Below, in pieces: positions 1 to 10,065 of a stretch of 52,105 nt of DNA (within the stretch, counting starts at the first letter, position 1; each line of letters starts with the position of its first letter). Origin of the DNA: Anaerolineales bacterium UBA2395 (lineage in GTDB: Bacteria; Chloroflexota; Anaerolineae; Anaerolineales; Villigracilaceae); the NCBI GenBank assembly GCA_002343775.1, contig DDSH01000008.1:1-52105 (forward strand), written 5' to 3'. Under the pieces are notes generated by a model. That model was not told the origin of the DNA. It ran no database searches and was given only the letters and a program-made list of their open reading frames with translations. The translations under genes were made by a program, and so were the position numbers.

Positions 1-408
1 TTGGCAAAACTCGCCCTGACGGTTGGCAGAATCCAAGCCAAGAAAGCGCAGGATGACGGCGAGATGATCGGGCAGTTCTTCGCCCGACGAGTACCCGAAA
101 GCGCGGTAGGCTTCATTCAACTGCGCCATAAACGCGCCGCGCTTGTAACTCTCGCCAAACAATTGATAGCCCGCATACGGATAACAAACAGGCTGCATAT
201 CAAATGTGACCGTATAGAGTTCTTCGATTTTTTGAACGGACAGATTTTGGATTCCATTCTGGAATGCCGCCAATTCATCCGCTGCTTCTGGATGAACGCT
301 TCGCACCCCGCCGAGGCAGGATTCCGTTATGGAGAACAGATCGCCGCCGGGATAGGAGATCAGATCAGCGAACTGGGTATAGAGGAGACCTGTGATGTCT
401 TTGCTCAT
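1..408 (-). CDS. narJ: NarJ nitrate reductase assembly chaperone (partial, C-terminus outside window)
   Basis: First 136 residues of a TorD/NarJ-family chaperone, which in this family binds the NarG N-terminus and holds apo-NarGH for molybdenum cofactor insertion and docking on NarI in the cytoplasm. Visible: N-terminus MSKDITGLLYTQFADLISYP, a family-like 'EELYTVTFDMQPVCYPYAGYQLFGE' region split over residues 60-85, and the helix around 'RGAFMAQLNEAYRAFG'. The ATG lies 2 nt after the narH stop, so translation is probably coupled. The reading frame runs open off the left edge; narI would be expected next. Family assignment is from sequence resemblance plus position. Confidence 0.88.
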   Translation of the reverse strand, partial: MSKDITGLLYTQFADLISYPGGDLFSITESCLGGVRSVHPEAADELAAFQNGIQNLSVQKIEELYTVTFDMQPVCYPYAGYQLFGESYKRGAFMAQLNEAYRAFGYSSGEELPDHLAVILRFLGLDSANRQGEFCQ

Positions 409-410
409 GA

Positions 411-1901
<1,491 letters not shown>

Positions 1902-1920
1902 AATGTGATTTCCTTTTCTT

Positions 1921-1986
1921 CACCACAAAGTGTCACTAAGAAAATACAAGGTTTTTACTTTGTGTATCTTTGTGACCCTTGGTGGT
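1921..1986. repeat. Imperfect inverted repeat between narG and narH
   Basis: The narG-narH spacer is almost filled by two arms of about 30 nt (1921-1950 and 1958-1986) around a T-rich centre. The outer part of each arm reads GTGAC(A/C)CTT(T/G)GTGGT on one strand. Arms agree at roughly three quarters of positions. It resembles dispersed palindromic elements with ACCACCAAGG..CAAAG ends seen in many environmental bacterial genomes (recollection, not checked). On the narGHJ transcript it would fold into a long hairpin. Confidence 0.6.
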
Positions 1987-1995
1987 AAAGGTCTT

Positions 1996-4900
1996 TTAGA
2001 ACTCTGGCTTTCCAGGCAGTTTACGCACCAAAACAAACGTATCGCGGTTGACGCCCGTCGGACCCCAGTAATTGAAACTGTAGGTGAACTGTCCATACCC
2101 GCCAACCATCAATGACGGCTTGAGGTGAATGCGCGTCGGGCTGTTGTGTCCGCCTGCGCGTTTGTTGCCGCGCATGGGTGACTTGGGCGTGCTGATCGTT
2201 CGTTCAGGCGCGTGATAGACAATACAAATTCCAGGTGGAATGCGTGCGCTAACGATGGCACGGGTGACGGTCGTGCCGTGATCGTTGTACAGTTCAACCC
2301 AGTCGTTGTCCACGATGCCGATTTCCTTCGCGTCCTGCTCGCTGATCCACATCGGCTCGATACCGCGCGAGAGAGTCAACATGCGGTCATTGTCGAAATA
2401 ATTCGAGTGGATGTGCCACTTGGCGTGCGGTGTCAGGTAATTCAACTGAATCGTCTTGCCTTCGCTGCGGCTCTTGTCCAAATCGCCAAACGCCAATGGA
2501 TCAGGGCGCGGCTTGTATGTTGGTAAGTGTTCGCCATACGCCAGATAGCCTTCATGATCGAGATAGAAATGCTGGCGTCCCGTCAACGTGCGCCACGGGA
2601 CGAGCCGTTCCACGTTGAGCGTGTACGCCGAGTACGGGCGTCCATCGGACACAATGCCCGTCCAGATCGGACTATTGAGCAATCGGTGCGGCTGGCGCAG
2701 AATGTCGTTGAAGGTCATGCGGGTGGCGCGGGTATCTTCTGCCAGGTCGGTCAGTTTGAGTCCCATGCGCTCTTCTTCCGCTTGAAAAGCGCGGTATGCC
2801 ACTTCGCCGTTGGTTTCGGGAGCCAAATGCAAAATCACATTCGCGGCTTCACGGGCAAACTCCAGTGACGGGTAACGCTGGTCATCCCATGAAACGGTCG
2901 GACGGCTTTCCATCATCTGTCGATACAAATCGCCCACTTCGATATGAATCCCGTGGATGGCAAAGCCTTCCTTCTCCACTTTGGGACCGTACGAAATGAA
3001 ACGCTTGCCCAGGTTGGCATAATCGCGTTCGGTCACGACGAAGTTGGGCATGGTCACGCCAGGGATGGGTTCACACTCACCCTTCGCCCAATCGCGGATG
3101 TGCGCTTGCGCCATCTCGGCGGGCGTATCGTGTTGAAGCGGCATGGCAACCAAGTCGCGCACGGGTTCGGGCAAATGAACCTGCGCGAGTTCGCTGACCT
3201 TGCCCGCCAAGATCTTGAAAATATCCCAGTCCGATTTCGACTCCCATGAAGGCGGCACCGCCATCTGCAACGGATGGATGAATGAGTGCATGTCGGTCGT
3301 GTTCAAATCATCCTTCTCATACCAACTCGCGGTCGGCAGGACGATGTCCGAATACAACGCGGACGTATCCATGCGGAAGTTGATGTCTACCACCAAATCC
3401 AATTTACCTTCGGGCGCTTCATCGCGGTACACAACTTCTTTGAAGTGACTCTTATCCACCTCTTCCGAAATCACCTGATGATGCGTGCCGAGATAATGCT
3501 TGAAGAAATATTCCTGTCCCTTCGCGCTGGCATTGAGCGCATTTCCGCGCCAGATGAACCATAGCCGAGGCCAGTTTTCGGGAGCATCGGGATCCTGTAC
3601 TGCGAACTTCAGTTCGCCCGACTTAAGTTGCTCCACCACCCATTGACGAATTTCCGCATCGGACTTCGCCCCAGCCTGCTCTGCCCGCCTGACAATTTCC
3701 AACGAACTGACATTGAACTGCGGATACGACGGCAACCATCCCATACGCACCGCGCGGATGTTTGCATCAAGCGTGTGCTCCTGAGTCATGTCGCGGTGGC
3801 TTTCACCGTCAGGACGTGTAACAGGCTGAGGTTCCGTGTAGGTGCGTTCGTATCGCCATTGATCGGTATTAACATAATGGAAGGACGGCGTGTTCATTTG
3901 GCGCGGTGGCTTCTGCCAATCCAACGCAAAGGCAATCGAAGCCCACGGCGCGGCGGGAGCAAGTTTCTCCTGCCCAACGTAATGATTCAAACCGCCGCCG
4001 TTGCGCCCCACACAACCCGTCAACATCAACGTGCCGATACAGGCGCGATAAATGAGATTGTTGTGATACCAGTGATTGACGCCCGCGCCGATAATGACCA
4101 TACACTTGCCTTCGGTCTTGACGGCGGTCACCGCCCACTCGCGCGCAAATTGAATCACGGTCTGACGGTCAATGCCTGTGTAGCGTTCCTGCCATGCGGG
4201 CGTGTACGAAAGATTCTCCTCGTCATAGTTCGCGGGATAATCGCCTTCGAGTCCGCGCCCAACGCCGTACTGCGCCATCAATAGATCGTAGATGGTCGCC
4301 ACAGCAGTTTTGCCGTTCGCGGTTTCAATATATCGAACGGGGATGTTGCGCTGGAAGGATTTGTTCTCGCCAAACTCCGCAAACGAAACGGAGAGTTGAT
4401 CCGCTGAACCCAGGAAGGTCAGTTGGGCGCGGATCTCGCTTCCATCCAGACCGTCCTTCGGCTCCAGATTCCATTGCCCCTTCTGCTGCTGCCAGCGGAA
4501 TCCGAGACTGCCTTGCGGCATCCGCGGCGCGGCGCTGATCTCGTCCCACACCAAAAATTTCCACTCGCCGTTTTCAACATCTTTCGTACGTTCCACCTGC
4601 CCCGCGCGGATCATACGCCCAGGCACAAATTTTCCATCCACCTCATTCAGTTCCACAAGGAAGGGCGCGTCCGAATATTGGCGCAGATAATCTAAAAAGT
4701 AAGGCGTCGGGTTTTGATAATGGAACTCGTTCATGATGACGTGATTGACCGCCATCCAAAACGCGCCATCCTGCCCCGCGTTGACGGGAACCCACCAGTC
4801 AGCATACTTGGCGACCTGACTAAAATCAGGCGCGAAGACCACCAACTTCGTCCCGTTGTGACGCGCCTCCGCGGCAAAATGCACATCGGGCGTGCGTGTC

Positions 4901-5625
4901 ATGCTCATGTTCGACCCGACCGACGCGATGAACTTGGCGTTGAACCAATCTGCGCTTTCGGCAACGTCGGTCTGCTCGCCCCACACTTCGGGGCTGGCGG
5001 GCGGCAGGTCGCTGTACCAATCGTAAAAACTCATGCTCACGCCGCCCAGCAATTGCATGAAGCGGCTCCCGCCCGCGTAACTCAACATGGACATGGCGGG
5101 AATCGGCGAGAACCCGATAATGCGGTCGGGTCCATATTTTTTGACGGTGTAAATCGTGGACGCGGAGATCATCTCCAACGCTTCATCCCATTTCACGCGT
5201 CGGAATCCGCCCTTGCCCCGCGCCTGCTGGAATGACTTACGCGCCGCTTCATTCTCAATGACGGCTCTCCACGCTTCGACGGGGTCTTTGTGCTCCTCTT
5301 TGGCTTTGCGCCACAGGTCGAGCAACACCCCGCGCATATACGGATACTTCACGCGAATCGGGCTGTACTGATACCACGAGAACGAAATTCCGCGCTGACA
5401 TCCACGCGGCTCATACGGCGGAAGACCAGGCTGCAGCGACGGATAATCCACCGCCTGCAATTCCCAGGTCACAATGCCGTCCTTCACATAGATCATCCAC
5501 GAACAACTGCCTGTGCAGTTCACGCCGTGCGTACTGCGTACCACACGGTCATGCTGCCAGCGATTCCGATAAAACTCCTCCCACTGACGGGCTTGCGGGT
5601 TTGCGATTTCTTCGATCCAGCTCAC
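1996..5625 (-). CDS. narG: Respiratory nitrate reductase alpha subunit NarG
   Basis: Molybdenum bis-MGD catalytic subunit (1209 aa) reducing nitrate to nitrite. The FS0 4Fe-4S site is HGVNCTGSC (His33, Cys37, Cys41) plus a Cys in YEPRGCQRG, matching the His-ligated cluster of E. coli NarG. The molybdenum-ligand Asp is in SFYDWYSDLPPASP, aligned with E. coli Asp222. QTDVAESADWFNAKF and NAGQDGAFWMA are typical cofactor regions. There is no N-terminal Tat RR motif, so the enzyme is predicted to face the cytoplasm. The start is GTG, fixed by a strong Shine-Dalgarno AAGGAGGT 5 nt upstream. The N-terminus is about 16 residues shorter than in E. coli. A nitrite oxidoreductase is possible in principle, but NarJ and the cytoplasmic type favour reductase. 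Confidence 0.97.
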   Translation of the reverse strand: MSWIEEIANPQARQWEEFYRNRWQHDRVVRSTHGVNCTGSCSWMIYVKDGIVTWELQAVDYPSLQPGLPPYEPRGCQRGISFSWYQYSPIRVKYPYMRGVLLDLWRKAKEEHKDPVEAWRAVIENEAARKSFQQARGKGGFRRVKWDEALEMISASTIYTVKKYGPDRIIGFSPIPAMSMLSYAGGSRFMQLLGGVSMSFYDWYSDLPPASPEVWGEQTDVAESADWFNAKFIASVGSNMSMTRTPDVHFAAEARHNGTKLVVFAPDFSQVAKYADWWVPVNAGQDGAFWMAVNHVIMNEFHYQNPTPYFLDYLRQYSDAPFLVELNEVDGKFVPGRMIRAGQVERTKDVENGEWKFLVWDEISAAPRMPQGSLGFRWQQQKGQWNLEPKDGLDGSEIRAQLTFLGSADQLSVSFAEFGENKSFQRNIPVRYIETANGKTAVATIYDLLMAQYGVGRGLEGDYPANYDEENLSYTPAWQERYTGIDRQTVIQFAREWAVTAVKTEGKCMVIIGAGVNHWYHNNLIYRACIGTLMLTGCVGRNGGGLNHYVGQEKLAPAAPWASIAFALDWQKPPRQMNTPSFHYVNTDQWRYERTYTEPQPVTRPDGESHRDMTQEHTLDANIRAVRMGWLPSYPQFNVSSLEIVRRAEQAGAKSDAEIRQWVVEQLKSGELKFAVQDPDAPENWPRLWFIWRGNALNASAKGQEYFFKHYLGTHHQVISEEVDKSHFKEVVYRDEAPEGKLDLVVDINFRMDTSALYSDIVLPTASWYEKDDLNTTDMHSFIHPLQMAVPPSWESKSDWDIFKILAGKVSELAQVHLPEPVRDLVAMPLQHDTPAEMAQAHIRDWAKGECEPIPGVTMPNFVVTERDYANLGKRFISYGPKVEKEGFAIHGIHIEVGDLYRQMMESRPTVSWDDQRYPSLEFAREAANVILHLAPETNGEVAYRAFQAEEERMGLKLTDLAEDTRATRMTFNDILRQPHRLLNSPIWTGIVSDGRPYSAYTLNVERLVPWRTLTGRQHFYLDHEGYLAYGEHLPTYKPRPDPLAFGDLDKSRSEGKTIQLNYLTPHAKWHIHSNYFDNDRMLTLSRGIEPMWISEQDAKEIGIVDNDWVELYNDHGTTVTRAIVSARIPPGICIVYHAPERTISTPKSPMRGNKRAGGHNSPTRIHLKPSLMVGGYGQFTYSFNYWGPTGVNRDTFVLVRKLPGKPEF

Positions 5626-5653
5626 GGATACCTCCTTGTTTGTATTTCAGTAC

Positions 5654-5692
5654 CGCAAGGTTTACCTTGCGAATGACAATGCGAGCATTGTC
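5654..5692. repeat. Two tandem perfect hairpins between cytochrome c gene and narG
   Basis: The 74-nt spacer holds CGCAAGG-TTTA-CCTTGCG (5654-5671, 7-bp stem) and, 3 nt later, GACAATGC-GA-GCATTGTC (5675-5692, 8-bp stem). Neither is followed by a T run in the narG direction, so they look like mRNA processing or stability elements, or a palindromic repeat, rather than a terminator. Confidence 0.6.
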
Positions 5693-5699
5693 GTATGAG

Positions 5700-6275
5700 T
5701 TATTGTTGCTTCCTCACCGCGTCACGGACAAGTGTCTTGCGAACGCCGCGTAGACGGTTGCGGTAGATAATCCCGAAAAACACGACCGCAGCCCCAACTC
5801 CGCCGAAACTAAGGACAAACACCATCCATTCCTTGTCAACTTCCTCTTCGCCAGCAGACTCCGTCATGAAGACGATCAAGTCGGCTTGCTCGGCTTCGGT
5901 CAGCGGATGCGTGGTATAGATGGGTTCCATAACAGGCGAAATTTCTGCTCCGCTATTGGCTAAAATGGAGATCATTTTATTTTGTGTGAGGCGGTCAGAA
6001 ACATCGGTCAGGTTCGGACCCATATTTCCCCCGCCGAGCAGTCCGTTATCGCCAATACTATGACATCCCATGCAGGGCGGACCTTCGTTCTCAAAGTGGG
6101 CGTAGCCCATGAATAATTTTCGCCCGTTCTCCGCGTCTCCCGCATCAATGGCTTTGACAGAAACCGGTATCGCCCCTTTCCTCGGCGCAGACATACATCC
6201 TGATAACAGGATGGCGAAAAACATGATGACAAATAGAGTCGTGCTCCCTTTCGATTTGCCTTTTTTATTGGTCAT
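5700..6275 (-). CDS. Membrane-anchored monoheme cytochrome c, first gene of nar operon (NarC-like position)
   Basis: 191-aa c-type cytochrome. The N-terminus has a signal peptide and lipobox ending LLSGC27. One heme site is C68-M-G-C-H72, with a later Met (SPVMEPIYTTHPLTEAEQ region) as possible sixth ligand. A C-terminal transmembrane helix (WMVFVLSFGGVGAAVVFFG) is followed by a basic tail, so the heme domain would sit outside, anchored at both ends. A Shine-Dalgarno AGGAGG lies 9 nt before the ATG. Some nitrate reductase operons, such as that of Thermus, also begin with a cytochrome c gene (narC, usually diheme). By analogy it may pass electrons to or from the NarGHI complex. Role is inference; the cytochrome c identity is secure. 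Confidence 0.85.
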   Translation of the reverse strand: MTNKKGKSKGSTTLFVIMFFAILLSGCMSAPRKGAIPVSVKAIDAGDAENGRKLFMGYAHFENEGPPCMGCHSIGDNGLLGGGNMGPNLTDVSDRLTQNKMISILANSGAEISPVMEPIYTTHPLTEAEQADLIVFMTESAGEEEVDKEWMVFVLSFGGVGAAVVFFGIIYRNRLRGVRKTLVRDAVRKQQ

Positions 6276-6347
6276 GGGTTACAGCCTCCTGATGAAGGGA
6301 ATGAAGCATGGGACGGCATCTCCTATAAAGAGTTTCGAGCACTTTTA

Positions 6348-6369
6348 ATTATATGTGAAAAAATGAACA
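6348..6369 (-). promoter_or_regulatory. Candidate nar operon promoter with a partial Crp/Fnr-like site
   Basis: On the minus strand a TATAAT hexamer (6353-6348) lies about 72 nt upstream of the cytochrome c start. Partly overlapping it is TGTGA-N6-GAACA (plus strand 6354-6369), which matches only one half of a Crp/Fnr palindrome. No good -35 is seen. The promoter is moderately likely; the operator is weak. Confidence 0.35.
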
Positions 6370-6437
6370 ATGCTTCCCCCAAGAATACTTTAATCCCCGC
6401 CTCATTCCCATCCCCCGTCCTCCCGACTCAGGAATGA

Positions 6438-6467
6438 AAAAAGAGTGATTGATTAATCACTCTTTTT
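6438..6467. terminator. Bidirectional rho-independent terminator
   Basis: Perfect 13-bp stem AAAAAGAGTGATT with a 4-nt loop and AATCACTCTTTTT, giving a T run in both directions. It lies 24 nt after the narL stop and would end the narXL transcript. Stem and 3' flank are almost identical to the terminator after the second narL at 44264-44293. Confidence 0.9.
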
Positions 6468-6491
6468 CGAAAAGAATTAGTTCGTTCCCAC

Positions 6492-7142
6492 CTACAAAAT
6501 CCCTCTTGCGTGGGCTGCCTTTGCCGCCTCACGCCGCGTATGAACATGCAACTTGGAGAGAATATTGCGAATGTGGGTTTTCACCGTGTTCAGACTGATA
6601 TTCAACTGAGCGGCGATCTCTTTATCCGTTGCGCCTTTTGCCGCCTGCACCAACACCTGCTGCTCTCTTTCCGATAACCCACCATCGTCTTCTGACTCTG
6701 AAACGCCGCCCGTGCTCAAGCGCCGAAACTCCGAAAGGACACGTCCCGCCAGATTATGTGACAATGCGGCTTCCCCACGCAATGCGCCGCGCAGCATTTC
6801 CAATAAATCTTGTGAGCGGATGTCTTTTAACAGATAGCCTTGTGCTCCATTCTTGAGTGCGTCGAAAAGCATGGAATCATCGCCGCGAATGGTCAACATG
6901 ACTATGATCGTCTCTGGCAGGGTGTGACGGATCTGCCGCGCCGCTTCAATGCCGTCCATGCCAGGCATTTGCACATCCATTAGGATCAAATCTGGCTTTA
7001 ATTCCTGCGCCTTGACGAGGGCTTCAAATCCGTCGCTGGCTTCGCCAACCACCTGCAGATCGGGTTGGGAGCTGATGATACCCGCCAGCCCTTCGCGGAA
7101 AAGTACATGGTCATCAACGATCAACACGCGGATTTTTTCCAT
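6492..7142 (-). CDS. narL: NarL/FixJ-family response regulator (copy 1)
   Basis: 216-aa regulator with a receiver domain (VLIVDDHVLFREGL; phospho-acceptor Asp56 in LILMDVQMPG; Lys in GYLLKDIR) and a C-terminal LuxR-type HTH (LSEREQQVLVQAAKGATDKE; LNISLNTVKTHIRNILSKL). Start chosen at MEKIRVL: GAAGAG lies 6 nt upstream, the second copy begins at the equivalent residue, and the narX stop is 13 nt upstream. The longer open frame overlaps narX and is unlikely to be used. It presumably receives phosphate from the adjacent NarX-like kinase and controls the nar genes. Confidence 0.93.
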   Translation of the reverse strand: MEKIRVLIVDDHVLFREGLAGIISSQPDLQVVGEASDGFEALVKAQELKPDLILMDVQMPGMDGIEAARQIRHTLPETIIVMLTIRGDDSMLFDALKNGAQGYLLKDIRSQDLLEMLRGALRGEAALSHNLAGRVLSEFRRLSTGGVSESEDDGGLSEREQQVLVQAAKGATDKEIAAQLNISLNTVKTHIRNILSKLHVHTRREAAKAAHARGIL

Positions 7143-7155
7143 ATTCATCTCTTCG

Positions 7156-9057
7156 TTATGCCTTCCACCATAAAGTAACTCGAGTACCTTGTTCCACCGC
7201 AGATTGAATCTCGATTCGCCCGCCAATGTGTTCGGCACGCGCGTTCATAATCTGCAAACCGAAATGCCCGTTGGGAGCGGGTTGGGATGAATCAAATCCG
7301 TGACCGTTATCTTCAACTGTCACAAAATATTCTTCGCCGCACCTGCCTGCAAACACGCTCACCTTCCGCGCCCCCGCGTGACGGGCGGAATTGATCAACG
7401 CCTCGCGGACGATGTTGATGACCTGCTCGGCGGTGGCGGGAGAACATTCAGGCGCAGAATCAGGCTCGGGTAGCCAGACCAGTTCAAAGTCATGTTGTGA
7501 GGCGATCTCGTCCAGCGCAGCACGCAGGCGGGTGTATAAATCCAAAGAGGGCGGTTCTTCCATCAAACGGTTGATGGCGCGGCGCACTTCGCTGGTGGCT
7601 TTGTTGATCGTCTCGCGCGTTTTGCCAAGATGATCCAGCGCCGCGCCTTTCTTTCCATTGGAAAGAAATTCCACAACTTGATCGGTCATCAAGCCAAGAT
7701 AGGAAAGCGTCTGCCCAAGTCCATCGTGCATTTCTGCGGCAACGCGGCGGCGTTCTTCAAGGGTTGCCACGCGCTCGGCTTGCGCGAACAGCCGCGCATT
7801 TTCCAGCGCAATTGCGGCGACGTTTGCCAGTTTGGTTAACATCTCGGCGGACTCGTTCGCGAATTGATTTTGCGCGGGGCTTCCCACGCATAAGGCGCCG
7901 ATGACGCGGTCGCCAATGCGCAACGGAGCCGCAAGATGACTGGCGCGATATTCATCCGAAAGCATACGGCATCCGCCATTGCATGAATCCGAACCGCAGA
8001 TCATGGTGTGGTCGCTTGTCAGTACCGCCAGTGCAAATTGCTCATCGGTCGGCATCACCTTGCCAACAATCGCATGTTGCGGTCCGCTCAATGCCTGAAG
8101 TTTCAGCCAATGCTGGTTTTCATCGACGAGGCACAACGAAGCCACCTCACCGCCCAGCAACGTGCGCGCCTTTTCGGTGACGGAATTCAACACTTGTTGA
8201 ATATCGAGTCGCGATGAGATCTCACGGCTGACCTGATTGAGTGTCTCCAATTCCTGTGTACGCTGGGCAACCCGCTGTTCCAACTCTGCGTTCCATTGGA
8301 TGAGTTCAACGCGGGCGGATTGAAGACTGAGTCGCATATCGTCAAATGCCTGAGACAACACCCGCATCTCTTCGGGACCTTGAACCTGCGCCGCCGCATC
8401 AAGCTGATTCTTCCCGAGTCCTTTTGCCGCCACACCCAACGCCAGAAGCGGTTTTAACAAGGAACTCCGCATGGTCCATGCGCCGACCGCCAGCAACGCC
8501 AGAGCGGAGATTAAAAATACAAATTGAATCAGGCGCAGGCGATTTACCTTTGCAATTGAGGCGGCTTCATACAAACGCACAACGGCATCTGTTTTTTGAA
8601 CCAGAATTTTGGATTGGATTCCAAGGTCGACCTGCAACAGACCCGGCTCGGGCGGCGAAGCGGTACTTGTGCCCAACATGGAACGATATTGAAGCCAATT
8701 CGATTCTATATCTTGCAACGCGGCTAAAATCTGCGGGTCGCTTGTCTCTGGCAGGGTGGCGATACTATCTTCCAGGTATGGAGCCCCTCCCCCGTTTTGC
8801 AAAGCGAATAAAGTTTCGCCGAACATCCGCTCCGACTCGCGCAACTCCCCCAGCGCGGACTCATCCCCGCCTTGCAATTGAAGCGCGAGACGGGTCATTT
8901 GCTGAATCAACATACGCTGACGCCCTGCAAGGTTGATCACAAGAGCGTCCTGCCTTTGTGTCTCACTTCCCCACAATGTCGCGGCAACAGAAACAGCTAC
9001 AAGTAAGACGAAGGCGGTAAATAAAAGGGTTAATCGTCCCTGAAGACTTTTAAGCAT
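7156..9057 (-). CDS. narX: NarX-type nitrate/nitrite sensor histidine kinase (copy 1)
   Basis: 633-aa membrane kinase. TM1 is at residues 9-29. The sensor region begins with INLAGRQRMLIQQMTRLA, corresponding to the conserved P-box that binds nitrate in NarX/NarQ. TM2 is near 188-206, then a HAMP-like linker, a coiled coil (QRVAQRTQELETLNQ), a GAF domain with clustered cysteines (CGSDSCNGGC), HisKA_3 with His444 (AAEMHDGLGQTLSYLG), and HATPase_c with DNGHGFDSS. The conserved Cys cluster in the central module is a known feature of this family. No Shine-Dalgarno is seen before the ATG; a TATAAT 17 nt upstream implies a very short leader. Paralogue of 41646-43583. Confidence 0.93.
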   Translation of the reverse strand: MLKSLQGRLTLLFTAFVLLVAVSVAATLWGSETQRQDALVINLAGRQRMLIQQMTRLALQLQGGDESALGELRESERMFGETLFALQNGGGAPYLEDSIATLPETSDPQILAALQDIESNWLQYRSMLGTSTASPPEPGLLQVDLGIQSKILVQKTDAVVRLYEAASIAKVNRLRLIQFVFLISALALLAVGAWTMRSSLLKPLLALGVAAKGLGKNQLDAAAQVQGPEEMRVLSQAFDDMRLSLQSARVELIQWNAELEQRVAQRTQELETLNQVSREISSRLDIQQVLNSVTEKARTLLGGEVASLCLVDENQHWLKLQALSGPQHAIVGKVMPTDEQFALAVLTSDHTMICGSDSCNGGCRMLSDEYRASHLAAPLRIGDRVIGALCVGSPAQNQFANESAEMLTKLANVAAIALENARLFAQAERVATLEERRRVAAEMHDGLGQTLSYLGLMTDQVVEFLSNGKKGAALDHLGKTRETINKATSEVRRAINRLMEEPPSLDLYTRLRAALDEIASQHDFELVWLPEPDSAPECSPATAEQVINIVREALINSARHAGARKVSVFAGRCGEEYFVTVEDNGHGFDSSQPAPNGHFGLQIMNARAEHIGGRIEIQSAVEQGTRVTLWWKA

Positions 9058-9058
9058 G

Positions 9059-9080
9059 ATAATAACTGGTCGTTATTATA
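9059..9080 (-). promoter_or_regulatory. narX leader: -10 hexamer inside a perfect inverted repeat
   Basis: ATAATAAC-TGGTC-GTTATTAT (9059-9079) is a perfect 8-bp inverted repeat ending 1 nt from the narX ATG. Its distal arm contains TATAAT on the minus strand (9080-9075). The predicted transcript start is within the repeat, leaving a leader of about 10 nt without a ribosome binding site. It could be an operator or a start-codon hairpin. The -35 region is weak (GATTTT with 17-nt spacing). Confidence 0.45.
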
Positions 9081-9266
9081 CATCTTGACGATAATGCAAA
9101 ATCATGCATTTTATAAAATTATCGACCCAGGTTACTCAGTTAAACCCAATTTTGACAGCCAAGGAAGAAATTAGAGACACAAAAAACTTGGCAACATGGC
9201 GTCTTGACGGTTTAATGCGTATGGCAAGTTATTGATATGAAGGGGAAGCGCATCTATTGGACATCA

Positions 9267-10037
9267 TTATGGTTGATTGATCTCGATGTAATCAAACTCG
9301 GCAAATGCTCCCACAGAAGGCGTCTGGGCAGCGAGGAGACCGATGGAGACCGGTTGTTGATCTACGGTGTGACTGCCGATCACAACCCAATTGACGCCGT
9401 CCGTTTGATAGTAAGCAGTGTAATTATTACCTTGTCGAACAATGCGAATCTGACTTATATCGCTTGATCCTGCTATGCCAAAATTATCCCCCACTGTTGA
9501 GCCATTCTGCAAGTTGTCGAAATAAAAGCCGCTGCCCGGGCAGTTCCCCAGGTCACAGTAGGCGTGCCCGGCTTGCAAGACAGATTTCTCATCGAACAAA
9601 ATAACCAAACCGGCAAACTCAAAATTCTGCGATGGCGAAAAATTTACCGATGTACGAATATCAAAATCACCCTGTGGTGCGGATGTGGTAAGGACGTTGC
9701 CCGGCAATCCGCTCAAATATCCTTCGGTTGATAGATTGATCCGCAGCCAGCCCGGAGTTGTTGTCAGAGACCAGGCAGAGTCATCCTGACGGAGCCAAGT
9801 CCAGCCGAGCCCGGGTGAAAGTTTGCCGTCGAATTCTTCACGAACAGAATTTGAGAAAATCGGTTCCGCATCATTTCCACCCGTCGAATTTTGTGGAACG
9901 GGACTGGCAAAAACCGGAAGGTTTGGAGTGGGAGGTAAAGCAATCACAGTAGGTTGCGTTGGAGTGGTACCGGGAATACTACACGCAAATGTAGCGAGAA
10001 GCATAATCCATAGTGGAAAAAGAGTTTTACATTTCAT
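9267..10037 (-). CDS. Lipoprotein with a C-terminal concanavalin-like (DUF1349-type) domain
   Basis: 256 aa starting MKCKTLFPL, with signal peptide and lipobox ending FACS. A Thr/Pro linker (PTVIALPPTPNLP) follows, then a beta-rich domain resembling DUF1349/laminin-G-like folds (FDIRTSVNFSP, AGLVILFDE, QIRIVRQGNNYTAYYQTDG, VSIGLLAAQT). This fold often binds glycans. Start set by GAAGGAG 6 nt upstream; the longer frame would lack a signal peptide. Last gene of the minus-strand surface-protein operon. The leader and linker are nearly the same as in the next gene upstream. Function unknown beyond an exported, membrane-anchored protein. Confidence 0.75.
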   Translation of the reverse strand: MKCKTLFPLWIMLLATFACSIPGTTPTQPTVIALPPTPNLPVFASPVPQNSTGGNDAEPIFSNSVREEFDGKLSPGLGWTWLRQDDSAWSLTTTPGWLRINLSTEGYLSGLPGNVLTTSAPQGDFDIRTSVNFSPSQNFEFAGLVILFDEKSVLQAGHAYCDLGNCPGSGFYFDNLQNGSTVGDNFGIAGSSDISQIRIVRQGNNYTAYYQTDGVNWVVIGSHTVDQQPVSIGLLAAQTPSVGAFAEFDYIEINQP

Positions 10038-10065
10038 GGTTTCTCCTTCAAAATTTGAACTTTTT

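Noticed and set aside
1996..5625. Nitrite oxidoreductase alpha subunit
   Set aside because: No Tat signal, E. coli-like FS0 and Mo regions, and adjacent narJ point to a cytoplasmic nitrate reductase.
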